From positions 25,633,799-25,697,798 of the forward strand of contig NC_087072.1 in NCBI RefSeq assembly GCF_026151205.1: 64,000 bases of DNA. Direction: 5' to 3'. This stretch comes from Bolinopsis microptera. Lineage: Eukaryota; Ctenophora; Tentaculata; Lobata; Bolinopsidae. The first letter of the stretch is position 1; every line of letters begins with the position of its first letter. A program made the position numbers and the translations under genes. Below, one piece after another: positions 33,524-46,783 of this stretch. A model generated the notes under the pieces. The model saw only the letters and a list, made by a program, of their open reading frames with translations. It did no database searches and was not told where the DNA came from.

Positions 33524-36092
33524 TCAATCTGATTCTTTCCATATTCTGTGAAACGAAGGAGAAGTTGTCTTCACACGACATATGGTAGAGGACTGTTTCA
33601 GACCCTCTCCTTTGATCTTGATCTGAACATGTCCGTCTTTGAAGGAAAAGATCCACTGAGTGCACTTGTTCCAAGGACACATCCTCTCCAAAGCTCTTGG
33701 TCTGTAACATCCAATACATCCTGTCAGCACCACACCCTCACGATTCCAGTGGAACATTCCTAACATGCTTCCAGCTTCATCAAACAGCGCAATAGAACTG
33801 TTATAGAGCCTCTTGATAGTGGAGCGAACTTCGATGTCCTGGTCTGGATAAGATGTTATACTCTGCTTTACGGTATGAGACAAGTTGGGACAATATCCAC
33901 ATTCCCCATTCCAGCAGGAGCAAGGAGGGTGCTTTTCTGAAATATGAGAGTCAGCTTGGTATTGACTGCTATGTTGTTACAATCTCCTCATGTTCTGTAA
34001 TTGCGGAATATGATTATGAAAAGAATGATTTATAACAATAATAAAGCGTAAACAGGAGGAAATTGTGACCGTTTTAGCATTCCTAATTCAGATCATAACC
34101 AAATTATATTTTACCCAAGTTATGTGGTGAAGTGTTCTCTTCTTCCTCCTGTTCACGGTTTACAATTGTTATAAATCATTCTTTTCATAATCATATTCCG
34201 CAATTACAAAACATGAGGAGGTTGTAATAACATAGCAGTAAATACCATATTTTACCCAAGTTATGTGGTGAAGTGTTCTCTTCTTCCTCCTGTTCACGGT
34301 TTACAATTGTTATAAATCATTCTTTTCATAATCATATTCCGCAATTACAGAACATGAGGAGGTTGTAATAACATAGCAGTAAATACCATATTTTACCCAA
34401 GTTATGTGGTGAAGTGTTCTCTTCTTCAATCTCCTGCTTGTAGTCCGCATCTTTATAGAGTGGGGTAGCGTTATCACAGGATCCGTTTTTAGACTGAGTT
34501 CTTACGTCGCATTCTACAGAGCACTTAGACCAATCTCCATAGTCACTCCACCCGCCGTCCACGTAAAATGATGTGGACTCCACAAGGAGGCCCACGGAGC
34601 CACGGCTACTCGTTATTACAGTAGTTATCGGTAGATAAGTACACAAAGAAGCTCCATCGCTGCTGAAGGTATTCTCTCCACATTGCTGACATCCAGTGTC
34701 ACTCATGTAGTCTCCAGCGGAGCCTGAAATATTAATCGCATTTTGGCATCAGGAGTGAACATAGGACCCAAAGGACCACAAAAAAATTATCGATTTTATG
34801 ACACGAATAATTGTTACTTTATTAATATTAATCCTTGCTTCAACAAAATTTGAATAATCAAGTATGGGAATTGAATAATCAAGTATGGGAATGCAATACC
34901 TATGCCATTAAATTCCTACCTAGAACATATTTAAAATTCAAAATTGCCTTCATGCCTTGCCTAGTTCCCTTTCAACCCTTTCTTTGAATATACTTACAAC
35001 ATTGACTGTCGCAGTTTCCTGTGTCGGAAGATGATCCTGAGCAGGATGACCCCCCACAGGCTGGTGAGGGGTTGTTGCAGGATCTAGTTCGGGTCCTTGT
35101 TCCGGTGCCAGAGTTGTAGTTACAGGTACAGCTACCCCATCCAGTCCAGCTGCTCCATCCTCCATTTATTGTCCTGCCTGTACAAAATTATTTGGGTTTT
35201 TGTCAAATGTGACCATGTCGTGTCATATTATATATTATTATTATATACTATTTGGTCATTCTCAATACATATAGGAAACAGTTATCATGTCATGAAACAA
35301 ATTCTTACATTTTCTGGAAAGTCTGTAGTAATGCGTTACTGCAGAATCGGAATAGAAGTATACGGGATAACTCCCTGTTCCTAAGCTTAGCCACTGTGAA
35401 GTTGATAGGCAGTTAAAATAACTCTCCCGATTAAGTTGTCCTACTAGGATTCCACTGCAGTAAATACTTAGGTAGTTCGAATCTCTACTGAGTTTCCAGG
35501 TTCTGGTAGAGGTGCTTGGTACAGGAACATTGGTAAGCGTTGCATCCGTGTCACAACCAGAGCTAGTGTCTAATCCTGTTGTGTGAATATTTACTGACAT
35601 GGTTGAACTGGACGAGCTCAAATGCCATTCAAGGGCTATCCAACCTGATCCATACTGAAAATGGATATCAAACTGGCCATCACCACTATCACTTGCTTGA
35701 ACTTCCAAATCATAACTGTTGAAGTCCACATTAATCAGATTGCTATCTCCAGTGCTTCTGTGTATTGTACTCCAGGTTAAACCTGTGGCAGAGCTCAATT
35801 ATTAGTTATTCATAATTGTCAATTTCTTGACAAAGATGAAGGAAGGGCTTGAATTTTGCATTGGTGTGCTTTGATCGTGTCAATAACGAAAACATATGAA
35901 ACGATACAAACGGGTTTCAAATAAAACTGCCATAGAAACATATTTATGCACCTGTGAAGTGAAGCTACTGATCTAGCTAAAGTAATTACTTATATTGATT
36001 TTTTCAAGTGGAGACTTCATTTTATATAGGTACTCACATTGCTCTGTTCCCATCAACAAAATAATAACACCCAGGAGGAATTTATCACTCAT
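33524..36092 (-). CDS. Secreted TSP1-repeat protein (5 exons)
   Basis: Exons: 36038-36092, 35309-35782, 34998-35177, 34397-34723, 33524-33936; 1449 nt, 482 aa. Exon 1 encodes a signal peptide (MSDKFLLGVIILLMGTEQ). Exon 2 is a domain of about 155 residues, similar in pattern to exon 2 of the sushi gene at 15.2-16.5 kb. Exon 3 is a thrombospondin type 1 repeat (GGWSSWTGWGSCTC, GTRTRSCNNPSPACGG). Exon 4 has an ephrin-receptor-like cysteine motif (TGCQQCGENTFSS) and the start of a second TSP1 (GGWSDYGDWSKCSVEC). Exon 5 has CSCWNGECGYCP and an unassigned region (HWNREG, CIGCYRPRALERMCPW). An extracellular adhesive or recognition role is inferred. Exon 4 could instead read through into intron 4 and stop at 34332. 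All phases agree. Confidence 0.8.
33950..34396. repeat. 141-bp duplications of the exon 4 donor region, plus an inverted copy, in intron 4 of the TSP1 gene
   Basis: Units 34115-34255 and 34256-34396 repeat the last about 30 exon bases, the donor GTAAAATATGG and about 110 bases of intron. 33950-34065 is an inverted, slightly diverged copy, giving a foldback of over 100 bp with a spacer of about 50 bp. Confidence 0.88.
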
Positions 36093-37561
36093 GATATCTC
36101 GCCAAGATTTGGTATCTTATCTATTTTAAAGTATTCTTAGTTGAATCCATGGACAAAGTATAAAACTCTGGACAAAACGGACAAGTTAAAAACGGACGAA
36201 AGATAAAAGTGTTAAATAACATTCAACAAATCATCTGCATTTCATTCTCAACCCGAAAACACGATTCTTGACAGAAAATCCAAAAAAACCACGTTGAGAA
36301 ATAAGATTGAAAGGAAGAACCCATCAACTAATAGCAGGAACCCGTATAACCCTATAATGGTGCCAAGACTCGTAGAAATCATGATTAATCACCACCGCAG
36401 AGGATATTTAAAAACTTTATAATCATATTTGTGACTAGAGATTGGAGTAATTCATCCGTAAATGCTGAATTTCATTCATTCCTTGTCCGACTTATTAAAT
36501 CGTCTCATCTCATCGGGTAATACCACTCACCTGACCCAGTGATAATACCAGGCGGACCTCACACCTGGCAACAACAAAACAAATTTATTCAACACCGAGA
36601 CAGGAGTATTACTCTAATAAATCGAACTAATTATCGAGTTTTGAGAATTTTCAGAAGTCGAAACTCCCTCAGAGCAAGCCCAAGCCAATTGAATTATATA
36701 CACATTTGCAACACGAAATTATGAATTATAAATACAAAGTTGGAATGACATCAACGACATCAATACAACAATACAACAATACAACAATACAACTATACAA
36801 CGATTCAAGTAGTTATTTCGACGGAGGTTTTGGAGAAGAAGTATGCCAACGACGTGAAGAAGAACGGTAGTCTATCGAAGCGTGAGAATTATTTAACGTT
36901 TTAATGTAATTTATTAATGTGGTTGAGTTTGTAATATTTATATTATATATAACATGATAATATTAAGTCCTAGTTAATTTGCAGTTCTCCATAGAATTTG
37001 GAGTGGAGTTGGGGATGGAATTTTGGATGGAATTTTAAATGAAATTCCATTATATGGAATTGCACGTAGAAGGGTCGAACTTCTTAGACGTCAATCTCAC
37101 AAGTGAAATTCTGCACATATGATAATTATAAACTTTAAAAGGTGAAATCATGAACAACTGTTTGACAAATATCATACGTACAAACAATAATAAATTTCTA
37201 AAACAAATACAAAATCAAAAATTGTAAACTAACTGTAAAACAATCTACTATCACACTTTAACTAATTAATGATTATTACATGTCATTACATGTCATTACA
37301 TGTCATTACATGTCATTACATGTCTCTGCTTATTTATAAAAATCAATCATTGAATGCTAACATATTATAAAAATCAATCATTGAATGCTACATATAAAAA
37401 TACAATTAATCATTGAATGCTCACGTATAAAAATCATTGAATGCTTACATTTTATAAAAATCACCATCGAATTTAAAGCAAAAATGCATAAAATTTGAAC
37501 AAGTCATATTAATATTATTCAAAGAAATGTCAACAGAAAACCACCCATAAGTCTATCAGAA
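36093..37561. other. Intergenic with short tandem repeats
   Basis: ACAATACAAC-type repeats at 36761-36800, five units of ATTACATGTC at 37273-37324, and four copies of an AAAAATCAATCATTGAATGC unit at about 37336-37460. No gene seen. Confidence 0.6.
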
Positions 37562-40500
37562 TCAATTAACTTCATTTGAAAAGTAAGAAAAGATGTCGTC
37601 CGCCACTGTGTTTGCCCAGAGGTCTTTATCTTTCATCTTACACTCAAAACCATCTTTAGAAAGTGAGTAATATTCTCGCTCCGAGGAGACCCTCTCATTA
37701 GGAACGTACTTTATATCAGTGTGGATCTGTATGTAGCCCTAAAGAAGAGACACTGTTATGTTGGAGGCTTACTTTGTGTCACGAGGATGTGATATGTTAC
37801 AGATCATAATATTATCTGTATTTGATGTTGCAACAAATGTTGATCTAACTACCCAGTTAAACATTTGGGCATACATAATACGGATCCTGATGCTAGTGCC
37901 AGTGTTTTTAAGGGTCCAGCTGGCGCCGTTAATTCCATATATAATTATACCAGTAATGAATTCTATCATTCGGTTATATAGTATCATGATATGTTTCCGA
38001 TAACAGAAGAAGTATAGGGTGTAAAGTATAGGTATACTAAGGGTGTAAAAACTAAAAGAGAGAAGATACTTACATCCTCCAAGTTGAAGTCAAATCCAGT
38101 AAAAGAGACGTAATCAAAGGAAGGCAGAGGAATACCATTATTGACAAGAGCATTGACGAATGGGACTATGAGTGCTCTGGAGAACTTGATGAATGATTGG
38201 AGGGCGCTGACGGAGAAGTTGCCGATGTTCGAACTCTTCAGCTGTATGTACGGTCTGAAAGTACAGTTATTTAAATCATAGGCTATCTTAAATAAATATA
38301 TACACTAGAGAGGCACAGGATAATGGCAAATCTATTCTTTACTTATTCTAACTTATCTTGATAAATGGTTGTATGTATGCTTAATTTATACCGTGAATCA
38401 CACGCAAGTAATTAACCAATAAAAGAATAAAAGCTGCGTTGTTTCACTTACTCGACAGTGATGAGATCAAGGTATATTTCAGAGTTAGATCCAAGTTGAA
38501 CACTGAGATTAACACAGAGATCAAGTTGAGCGTCCAGGGTAAAGACAGGAACTAAAGTATCGTTAACATGGACCAGCCAAGTTATTGTTCCCTCTGCTCT
38601 ACCACTCACTCCTAAAAATAAATAGATATTAGACATGAGTAAGTAGCTTTGTTGTTAACTGTGTTACAAATAGTAAATACCATTGCTGTAATCTAAAGGT
38701 TATTACTTTGTTTTAAGAGAAATCTAATAACCTGCTTTGTTTACGTCGAATGTAACAGGTTTTGTGACATATAACCAGAGAGTGAGATCCTTGTCAGGAT
38801 ATGTCTTGTAAAGGATGGGGACAAAGTATTTGAAGAAACCAGTGGTCATCTTTATGGGGATCTTGTCCGGAATCTGTAATAAAGTAAACCTTAAGACAGT
38901 TTACACTGTATTACAATGGACAATGATACCAGCATTGCTCACATTCCAAAGACCGTCAAACTAGTAGTGTATTACCGAAAAGTTGTAAGAGCTAAAAAGT
39001 TTAAATTAACACAAAATATTATTTCAATAAAAACTAACATCATCGCTGGTGAGGTTGTACTGGAGGAAGCCAGCGGTCTGGTAAGCGTATCCAGCAGTGT
39101 TCAACATGTACTCAGTTATCCAAAGTGTTACCATCCTCTCACTGTCCACTGTTTCAGGCATGTCTTGTTTAGGGGACGGACACTCTTTTGGGTCGGATTT
39201 ATCGAATATTTCTCCTGAAAAATGAGGTTATTAATATGATAGAACACGTACGTCGTACATCTACTTTTATGTAGCTGAGACACGTAGAGTTATGCTGGTT
39301 CATAAATAACTTTCATGGTTAAATAAAATCAGATTTCAACTTCAAGCATTGGAAATTTATGCCATTAACAGGGTCACTTACCTTTTCCATTGACAAAGAT
39401 GGCATCTTTAATGACAAAAGGAGGTTGTACAAGAGAATAATCAATGTAGCAGTTGTCATCAATGTCTGCCTTGAGGTCTACAGTATCCAGAATATCATTG
39501 AGATTAGTATCAACAGCATCTGTAACCAGGGGACACACCTGACAAACATGTGTAAAGTATAGAATTGTCGATTAAATTAATACTTGTATCTAAAAATAAT
39601 TTCTTTTTAACAGGTTTCTTTACATGTGATTGAATAACTGCGATGAGTATAAAGCTAGTATAAGCAAGGTAAAATGTCTGCACCTGATCTTTGATAGCGT
39701 CCTTAAGAGCATCAGCAATACTACTGCTAAACAGATTGTAAAGCCAGCTGGCGCCTCCATGGAAAGTAACATCAACATGACCAATGTTAAAGGAGCATGT
39801 TTTAGTGGTCACATGAGGTTCTCCCTTGTCTGTTGTACCTTTAATAATAGTGAGTCGTTTGTAATATGTAATTATTGAGTAATTAGTAGGTAATTAGTAG
39901 GTATTTACTAGGTAATTAGTGAGTAATTAGTAGGTATTTACTAAGTAATTAGTATGTGATTAGCAGGTGATTTAAAGAGAACTATTGTCTGCAGCACCAA
40001 CGATAGCCACATAATTCTTCCACGAAGTCTAAAAGGAGTTAAGTCTAAGACCCACAACAATAGGGGTCCCTACACAACAATATCTAACCAATCTGGAGGT
40101 TGAGGTTGATGTGACGTCACACCACGTGACATGACGTCACACCACGTGACATGACGTCACAGACCCACAACAATAGGGACTACGGGTCCCTACACAACAA
40201 TATCTAACCAATCTGGAGGTTGAGGTTGATGTGACGTCACACCACGTGACATGACGTCACACCACGTGACATGACGTCTAAGAGCCACAACAATAGGGAC
40301 TACGGGTCCCTACACAACAATATCTAACCAATCTGGAGCGGAGGTTGAGGTTGATGTGACGTCACACCACGTGACATGACGTCACACCACGTGACATGAC
40401 GTCACAGACCCACAACAATAGGGACTACGGGTCCCTACACAACAATATCTAACCAATCTGTAGGTTGAGGTTGATGGATATTTGAGTAGCACTGATGTCC

Positions 40501-41674
40501 ACGGAGCCGTCGTCACTAATGTGGGGCCACGAGTCTTCTCTGTAATTCCAGCGTGCATTTAACTGATAAGATGATTCCTCATTTTCTATGATACACATTT
40601 AATAAACTGAGCAAGCTGTTAATAATAAATATATAATATAGCTATGATCATTAATATTTGAAAACTTACAGCTATAAAAGCGTCACTAATGGCAGCCACA
40701 GCATTGGAAGGTGTGTCCAGTTCGACAGTTGTGTGAGAAATATCAACATTCCCTATTCTTATACTGAAATAAAAACCAATATCATTCCACGGAAAATAAT
40801 TTCTACTAATTAATTATTATCAATTAACAGAATTTTAGAAACGATCGAGGTACTCAAAATTCTATTCCCAAAGAAAGCTTTGATAAACGGAAAATCATCA
40901 GAATATAAAAAGATATTTAGATTTTAGGAATATTTTTGAAGAGGAGCTTTTCTGCCGTCCCCTTGACCGAAATTTCGCGTTTTTGACTGAATTTTTGACC
41001 AGTGACCAATCAGCAAGGTCGGTGAGAGTGACACAAGTCGCCATCAAGGTATTCGAACCAGTTTATCCCGAAAAACGTTGACGGAATGAAAATTTTGAAA
41101 ATAAAATTCTATAGTTCAGTTGTAACGTTCCTCCTTAATGATACATAACAGTAAAACTCTAATTTACCGCGGAGTTTTTGGAAAAGGAAACATCCACGGT
41201 AAATCGGGGTTTGCGGTAAATCGGTTGCGGTAAATCAGGGTTTTACACAGACCTTGATAATCCGAAGGTGATGTGGCCAATAGGGGTGTCTACCCTCTGA
41301 TTTATTGGAGGAATCTCAGCAGTTTTAATCGCATCAGTCACCACGGGGATCAGCACATCACGCACTGAGGGGGGGGGGGGGAGGCAGTTAAAGTTTCTTA
41401 CTTTTATCTTCTCATAATTAATGAAGATAGTTAGAACTCAAACCGATTTCTTAATTGAAACATAATTATAAACCTACAAATAACCTTTTACAATAACATC
41501 ATATCCGAGCAGTTACTAAAATGTTATTCAGATAAAAACATTTCGCCACTAACAGTAGTTGATGCCTTTCTGAGTGACCTGGAATCGAAAACCAGGATTT
41601 GAATTGTCAGGGTTTGAATTTACAGGTAGAGAGAGCCCACAATGGATAAGTATCGCAAACAGTATCCAATACAT
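37562..41674 (-). CDS. BPI/LBP-family secreted lipid-binding protein, copy B (11 exons)
   Basis: Exons, 5' to 3': 41554-41674, 41253-41364, 40670-40763, 40454-40562, 39684-39838, 39382-39538, 39039-39214, 38732-38873, 38452-38611, 38074-38254, 37562-37738; 1584 nt, 527 aa. Signal peptide MYWILFAILIHCGLSL, then NPGFRFQVTQKGINY, the paired cysteines (TKTC and QVCPL), IDYSLVQPP, and the linker LWITEYMLNTAGYAYQTAG. Exon number and all phases equal those of copy A, so they are duplicates. Exon 7 differs from copy A at only about 2 of 176 bases, far less than other exons. Intron 7 carries four copies of the exon 8 donor region; the first intron has a run of 13 C as its pyrimidine tract. A 2.2-kb TIR element starts 97 bp upstream of the ATG, so its promoter may lie in or beyond that element. 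Confidence 0.93.
40060..40453. repeat. About 120-bp tandem repeat carrying the exon 4 donor of BPI copy B and CRE/E-box motifs
   Basis: Counting from the 5' end this is exon 4 (40454-40562). Three extra copies of its last about 21 bases and its donor (plus-strand TATCTAACCAATCTG at 40080, 40200, 40320) follow the true one at 40446. Each unit also has TGACGTCA palindromes and CCACGTGAC. Confidence 0.9.
41369..41381. repeat. Homopolymer of 13 G (C on the coding strand) at the exon 2 acceptor of BPI copy B
   Basis: On the minus strand the acceptor reads C13-TCAG, so the homopolymer is the polypyrimidine tract. Length changes by slippage are likely. Confidence 0.85.
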
Positions 41675-41770
41675 TCTGAGCTTAAAATAGTTGTGATGAA
41701 GACGTGAAATAGCAGATCAAGAACTACATTATCTCTACAGTCTATTTGGACAGTTAACTCTTTGACTAAA

Positions 41771-43995
41771 GGACACGTTTTTTTTAAGTGTGGTGAAAAT
41801 GACTTTGAGTGCCATGACACTTTTGACAGTGTAAGTAAAATGACTAGTAACTAGAAAGTGTAACACAGATATGCCTTCAATCTTAACTGCCCCTGTAAGG
41901 AAAATCCATTACTTAGTTAATATGTCATAATATAGTACCAAGGCAGTGCCAGTTTTCAGCATTTTGGACTATAATGTTAAAAACGCCCATAAAAAACTGA
42001 ATTTTGCAACTTTTCTGTTCAAAATTCAGATTATGTCTCAGAATTATTCAAAGAATATTTGGATTTTGGTAGGAATACTTGAACTGTGCTCAAAATAAGC
42101 AAAAAGTCATTTCTTTGGAAAAATTTCTCGTTGGTTGAAGGGGTTGTACAAGGCCCATACTTTTCATCAGCTTGTGAATGAACTGTAACAACTTTCAATA
42201 AACGTTGGTCTGTAATAATGTAACCTAGGAAAAACCTATTGTGTGCCTGTATTCAGTAAAAATTCACTCACAAAATTACAATTGATTTTTTTACATTGCA
42301 GTAGCTAGACAGCAACAAATTATAACGTTTTTCAATCATACTTTCGAGATTAAGTCTGCTCAACAGCATTCTGTTCGAAAATCAAATTAAGAGTGTGTCA
42401 GTTTTCAGTAAAAAGTCATTTTTAGGTCAAATTCATCACGATTAAAAATTCAAAAGAAATGACTCTTTGCTGAATATTGGCACTATACAATTGTTGTCTG
42501 ACAGCATAGGCAGGTTCATCAAGATGATTCTTTACAAAATCTAACGATATTGTGTGATCTAATTCAGCAAAAAGTCATTTTATAAATAATATTTTTAGCT
42601 TAAAATCTTCATAGAAATGACTTTTTGCTGATTATTGGCACGATAAAGTAGATTTCTGACAACAATATTATGTTCATCATGGAAATTTGGTACATACTAT
42701 TGATGTTTGAAGTTCATTGTGCCAGTTTTAAGTTAGTTATAGCAGGTTATCACAACACTGCTTACAAAGCAAAAATTTTATGTGATTTACCATTGGTATA
42801 TGCCTAGAAAAAGAAGTCATTTTAAGCTGAATAATGGCACACAGTGCAACAAAATTGTGCCACATTAAACAAAAAAGGCACACCGCTCCCTCAAACAATA
42901 TTCTGAACTAAAAAGAGTGCCATTTAGCAGTAAGAATGACTATTTCTGTCAAATAAGTCACTTTTTACTGATTTTCAGGACACATATGCTGTTCAAATTT
43001 TCAGGATGTAACTAAATTAAGATTCGTATCTGCAACATAAACAATTCGGTGGTTTGATATGATTAATAATGCTGATATTGACTTATAATAATTGGTAATT
43101 CCCACGTTGGCTGCAGAAGTCACTACAGCTGATTAGTGGCACTCTCATATTATTATCTGTTTTTGACCCCTTTATGAACACATTACTTTTCGAAATAGAT
43201 GCTTAAACTAACACTAGTACACCCATGGATCAAGAAATAGACAATTTTTGTCTTTTTACATCATTTATCTATATGACTGATATGCTGAATTTGGGCACTC
43301 GGGACATAATTGAGTGTAAGCAGTACAGAGTTCAAGCCTTCTTTTAACTGATTAATGGCACCTTCAATCTAAAAGTCAATATGGTGACTGAACAAGAGAA
43401 CTGAAATTTCGATACTTATATCATCAATTAGAAAAAATTAAATTTCAAGCTGATACATGTGTGACTTTTTGCTGATGGCTGGCACATAAACATGTAGGAA
43501 TTAGTTTAAAGACACAACCAATCATTGTCTTATCCAGAAAAAAACACAGTTATGCCTTGATCTTTTTAATATTTTGACAAGAACCATCAATAGAGCAGTC
43601 GTATTCAGATATAAAAATGACTTTTTACTGACTTCTGTCACTTACTGGAATTGCTAATAATGACTAAAAGGCTGAAAACAGTTACTCACTCCAATCTACT
43701 AGTGTAATGTGAACAATATTTGAGCAAAATATGGCGAAATCAATGGAATTAGTCAATCGGAGGTTAAAATGGTTTGCTGATTTTTGGCACTCAGTTTAAT
43801 TGCTCATAAGTCAGATTCTGCTTGAGCCTGGCACTTCGTTTTTTCAAATCACAACTGCTGAATATTTTCACTTCATCTTATGTACAAATTTATGGTTGCA
43901 CTTTAAAAAGCACTGCGACTTTTTCCTCATTTTGTGCCCTCTACTTTGAAAAAGGTGAAATCAGCAACTCACCACACTTTAAAAAAAACGTGTCC
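41771..43995. mobile_element. 2225-bp noncoding TIR element with a dispersed 25-bp motif
   Basis: The ends are inverted repeats of about 27 bp (GGACACGTTTTTTTTAAAG, then TGTGGTGA) with TAAA duplicated outside (41767-41770, 43996-43999). No open frame of note. Inside, a degenerate motif ATGACTTTTTGCTGATTATT plus GGCAC occurs about a dozen times, mostly in one orientation, for instance near 42457, 42611, 42820, 42947, 43116, 43463, 43612, 43763 and 43905, at spacings of about 120-230 bp. It may be a non-autonomous transposon with transposase sites, or a decayed tandem array of about 150 bp. It sits between the BPI copy B start and the aminotransferase 3' end. Confidence 0.8.
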
Positions 43996-44341
43996 TAAAC
44001 GAGAGGAATGCAGCAAGTCTACCAATCCATAGTTATATTTTGGAACGAAAGTGAACAATTAATTTTGTATTTGTTAACCCAAACAAGTAGTATAAAATAT
44101 ATTACAAATTACAATGTCAACATTTCTAATCATAAAATTACTTAAAGCTGAAAATGATTATATTTATCGATTGAAAATTATGAATAAACATTATTTATAT
44201 ATTATAAGAGAAACAAAATTTTTAAGAAAAACAAAAAACCGATGGCTAATTCTTTAAGGCTGATATTCTTTTTATTTATACGCCAGTATTGTCAAGTATG
44301 TTCATGGAAAAGATCGGAGAGTAGATATCTTCAATGAAATA

Positions 44342-46783
44342 TTATTCGAAAGATTCAATGATTTCTACAGCTTTGTCCACTGATTCAGGGGATTTTGCAA
44401 AGCACACTCGTAGATACGAGGTTAACTTACTCTTAGAATCCGAGCCATAAAAAAGGCTCAAAGGTAAAACTGATAATTTGTATTTATTAACAATACCTTT
44501 AGCAATTTTAATATCAAAGGTTTCTACAGATGACTGAAATTCAGGCGAATCTTGGAACTTGAACCTTCTTTTTGTGCAGTCCACAATCATGAAAAACCCA
44601 CCTTCCGCCGGTATAACAGGCATATTGGCATTAGTAAAAGCTTTTTGAAGTTTGGTATAATTTTCAACGAAAATGTTGCTTGCCCATTGAAAATATGATT
44701 CCTTCGGAGGGATACAAAGTCTTTGCCTCTGCAACATGCCAGCTAAAGCTTCTTGTAGGATAGTGCTAGCTCCAAATGTGTCACATTTACAGATCCTAAA
44801 AAGCTTCTCAATCAGATTTGCACCACCAAATGCCCAACCAACCCGCCAACCAGTAACTCCAAACATTTTACCGGCACTGCACAGGGTTATCGTTCTCTCC
44901 CACATTCCTGACAAACGCCATCTTTTGAATAAAAACTCTCCATTTATTTATAATTAATTAATGAATAAAATATCGAACGCATGTAATTAAGTGTAATATA
45001 AACTTCATAAAAAAAAGGCTAATATAGACTAATGTCATATTCTTAAAAGTAATACAGTTATGTGTGGATTTGGGAACATCTGTCTGTCTTATTGAATTAT
45101 TAAACTTAACTAGGACTTAACAAGAATTGAACTTTACCAGGTAAGGATGCAATGCTAAGGTGCTCGTGTCCATCAAATACATATCGATCATAAACCTCGT
45201 CAGCAAGTATCAAACAATTGTACTCTTTACTCAATTTTGAAATAAATTCAAGCTCTTTCCTGAAAATTGAACGACATTAAAGTTAAATCATTTTTATTTG
45301 AATACAATCCACCGTTTATGATTATCAAGTTAATAAAACTGTTATGATGCTAGATTTATTTATTTATTATTTATAAAACAAGCTTGATATGAGCGTTAAA
45401 ACAAAGTAAAAAAATTAACCTGGTAAAAACTTTGCCAGTCGGATTGTGGGGTGTGTTAACAACAATCATCTTTGTGTTACAATTAAAGCTGTTTTTAAAT
45501 AATTCCTCCTCTAGTACCCATGAACCTGACTTGAAAAATCAAAGTACATCAAACTTGTATTACTGTACCCTAAAACCCTGACTTTATCATGTGATTGATA
45601 TTTTATTCGACTATTTTCTCGACTAGATATAATGATAACTTCTGCTAACGAATAACGATGCTGCCAATTGAACTGTGGTTTGGCGAAGTCAGTTTTTGTT
45701 GAACTGCTTGTGAAATAATTATCATTATATTTTCAGTATTCTGCTTTGTGTATGAATCTAGGATTTCACTTACCTCCAACTTAAGTGCTACAGGAACGAA
45801 TTTTGCTCCTGCTAGGACACAGTCCAAGCGGTATGCATCAAACATAGGATCAAACACAATAACCTCATCCCCAGCTTGAACAAACGCTTCAAATGACCAG
45901 AATATTCCCTGATACGCTCCAATAGTTACAATTGCTTCTGTTGGTTGAATTTCTCGACCAACTAAAGGAGAATATGTTGCAATAATCTCTTCAATCAACT
46001 TTGGATGTCCTTGAGCTCGTGTATACCTGAAGTTGATGATACACATAAATTGTTGTAATCCTACATTTTGCTGTAATCAAACAGTCAAACAGAAATTGGA
46101 AAATTTAATGATAGGTATGATATCCACTGAGCGTGAATTGAGAAAAAATAACACTTTATCTAATCCTCTTTTGAAAAGAAGCTGGCTGCTTTTCGAATAC
46201 TAGCATTACAGCACCTTATCATAGATCTTATGTGAACACAAATAAAACAACTTGTGACTTTCAGTACCCAGTTTTCTTGAGCCCGAATCTCAGAGTATTA
46301 ACTAAATACAGAGAAACTATTGACTAAACTATTATCTAAATACAGACTGAGAAACACCTACCAACAAGTCACAGGATTTTCTGCAGCACTGACAAGTTCT
46401 TCCCTCAAATCAGGATGGAGAGGAAAATTAGGAAATCCAGAACCTGAAAGTAAACGTTTGACAACATGCACCAAGGTGACCTGCCACTACTTTATTGAAT
46501 TTTATGCGATAATCTCATTTAATTGTATTGATTGGTCAAAATGTGACCATAATATGAAACTAGTGCTGAATCAATTTTTGGTTTGTCTTGTTTAGGTTAT
46601 TATTTAGGTTATAATTTATGTTTTTGTTTATGTTTTTGAATATAATGGTATGTATCCTTATAACATTAAAAGATGTTAATGACCTAAGTTACAAGAGTTG
46701 TTCTTCCTTGCTAAGTCCCCCCACTCTATCCACATGCTGGGTGCTCCCAGTTCAGAGATCTTGTCTGCATGTCCAATTTCCAT
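44342..46783 (-). CDS. Kynurenine aminotransferase / cysteine-S-conjugate beta-lyase family (6 exons)
   Basis: Exons: 46684-46783, 46362-46443, 45774-46026, 45420-45529, 45138-45259, 44342-44907; 1233 nt, 410 aa, a normal family length. The start ATG at 46783 follows an in-frame TAG. Visible motifs of this fold-type I PLP enzyme are APSMWIEWGDLA, CNLGSGFPNFP, YTRAQGHP, VNTPHNPTGK, LADEVYDRYVFDG, HLSIASLPGMWERT, and SAGKMFGVTGWRVGW with the PLP-binding lysine near residue 235. KAT enzymes convert kynurenine to kynurenate and transaminate glutamine and other amino acids, in cytosol or mitochondria. No mitochondrial leader is obvious. AATAAA on the minus strand at 44271-44276 lies 66 bases past the stop. 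The 2.2-kb TIR element follows. Confidence 0.92.

Noticed and set aside
44736-44957. Plus-strand frame over the aminotransferase
   Set aside because: Shadow of the minus-strand exon with the PLP lysine.
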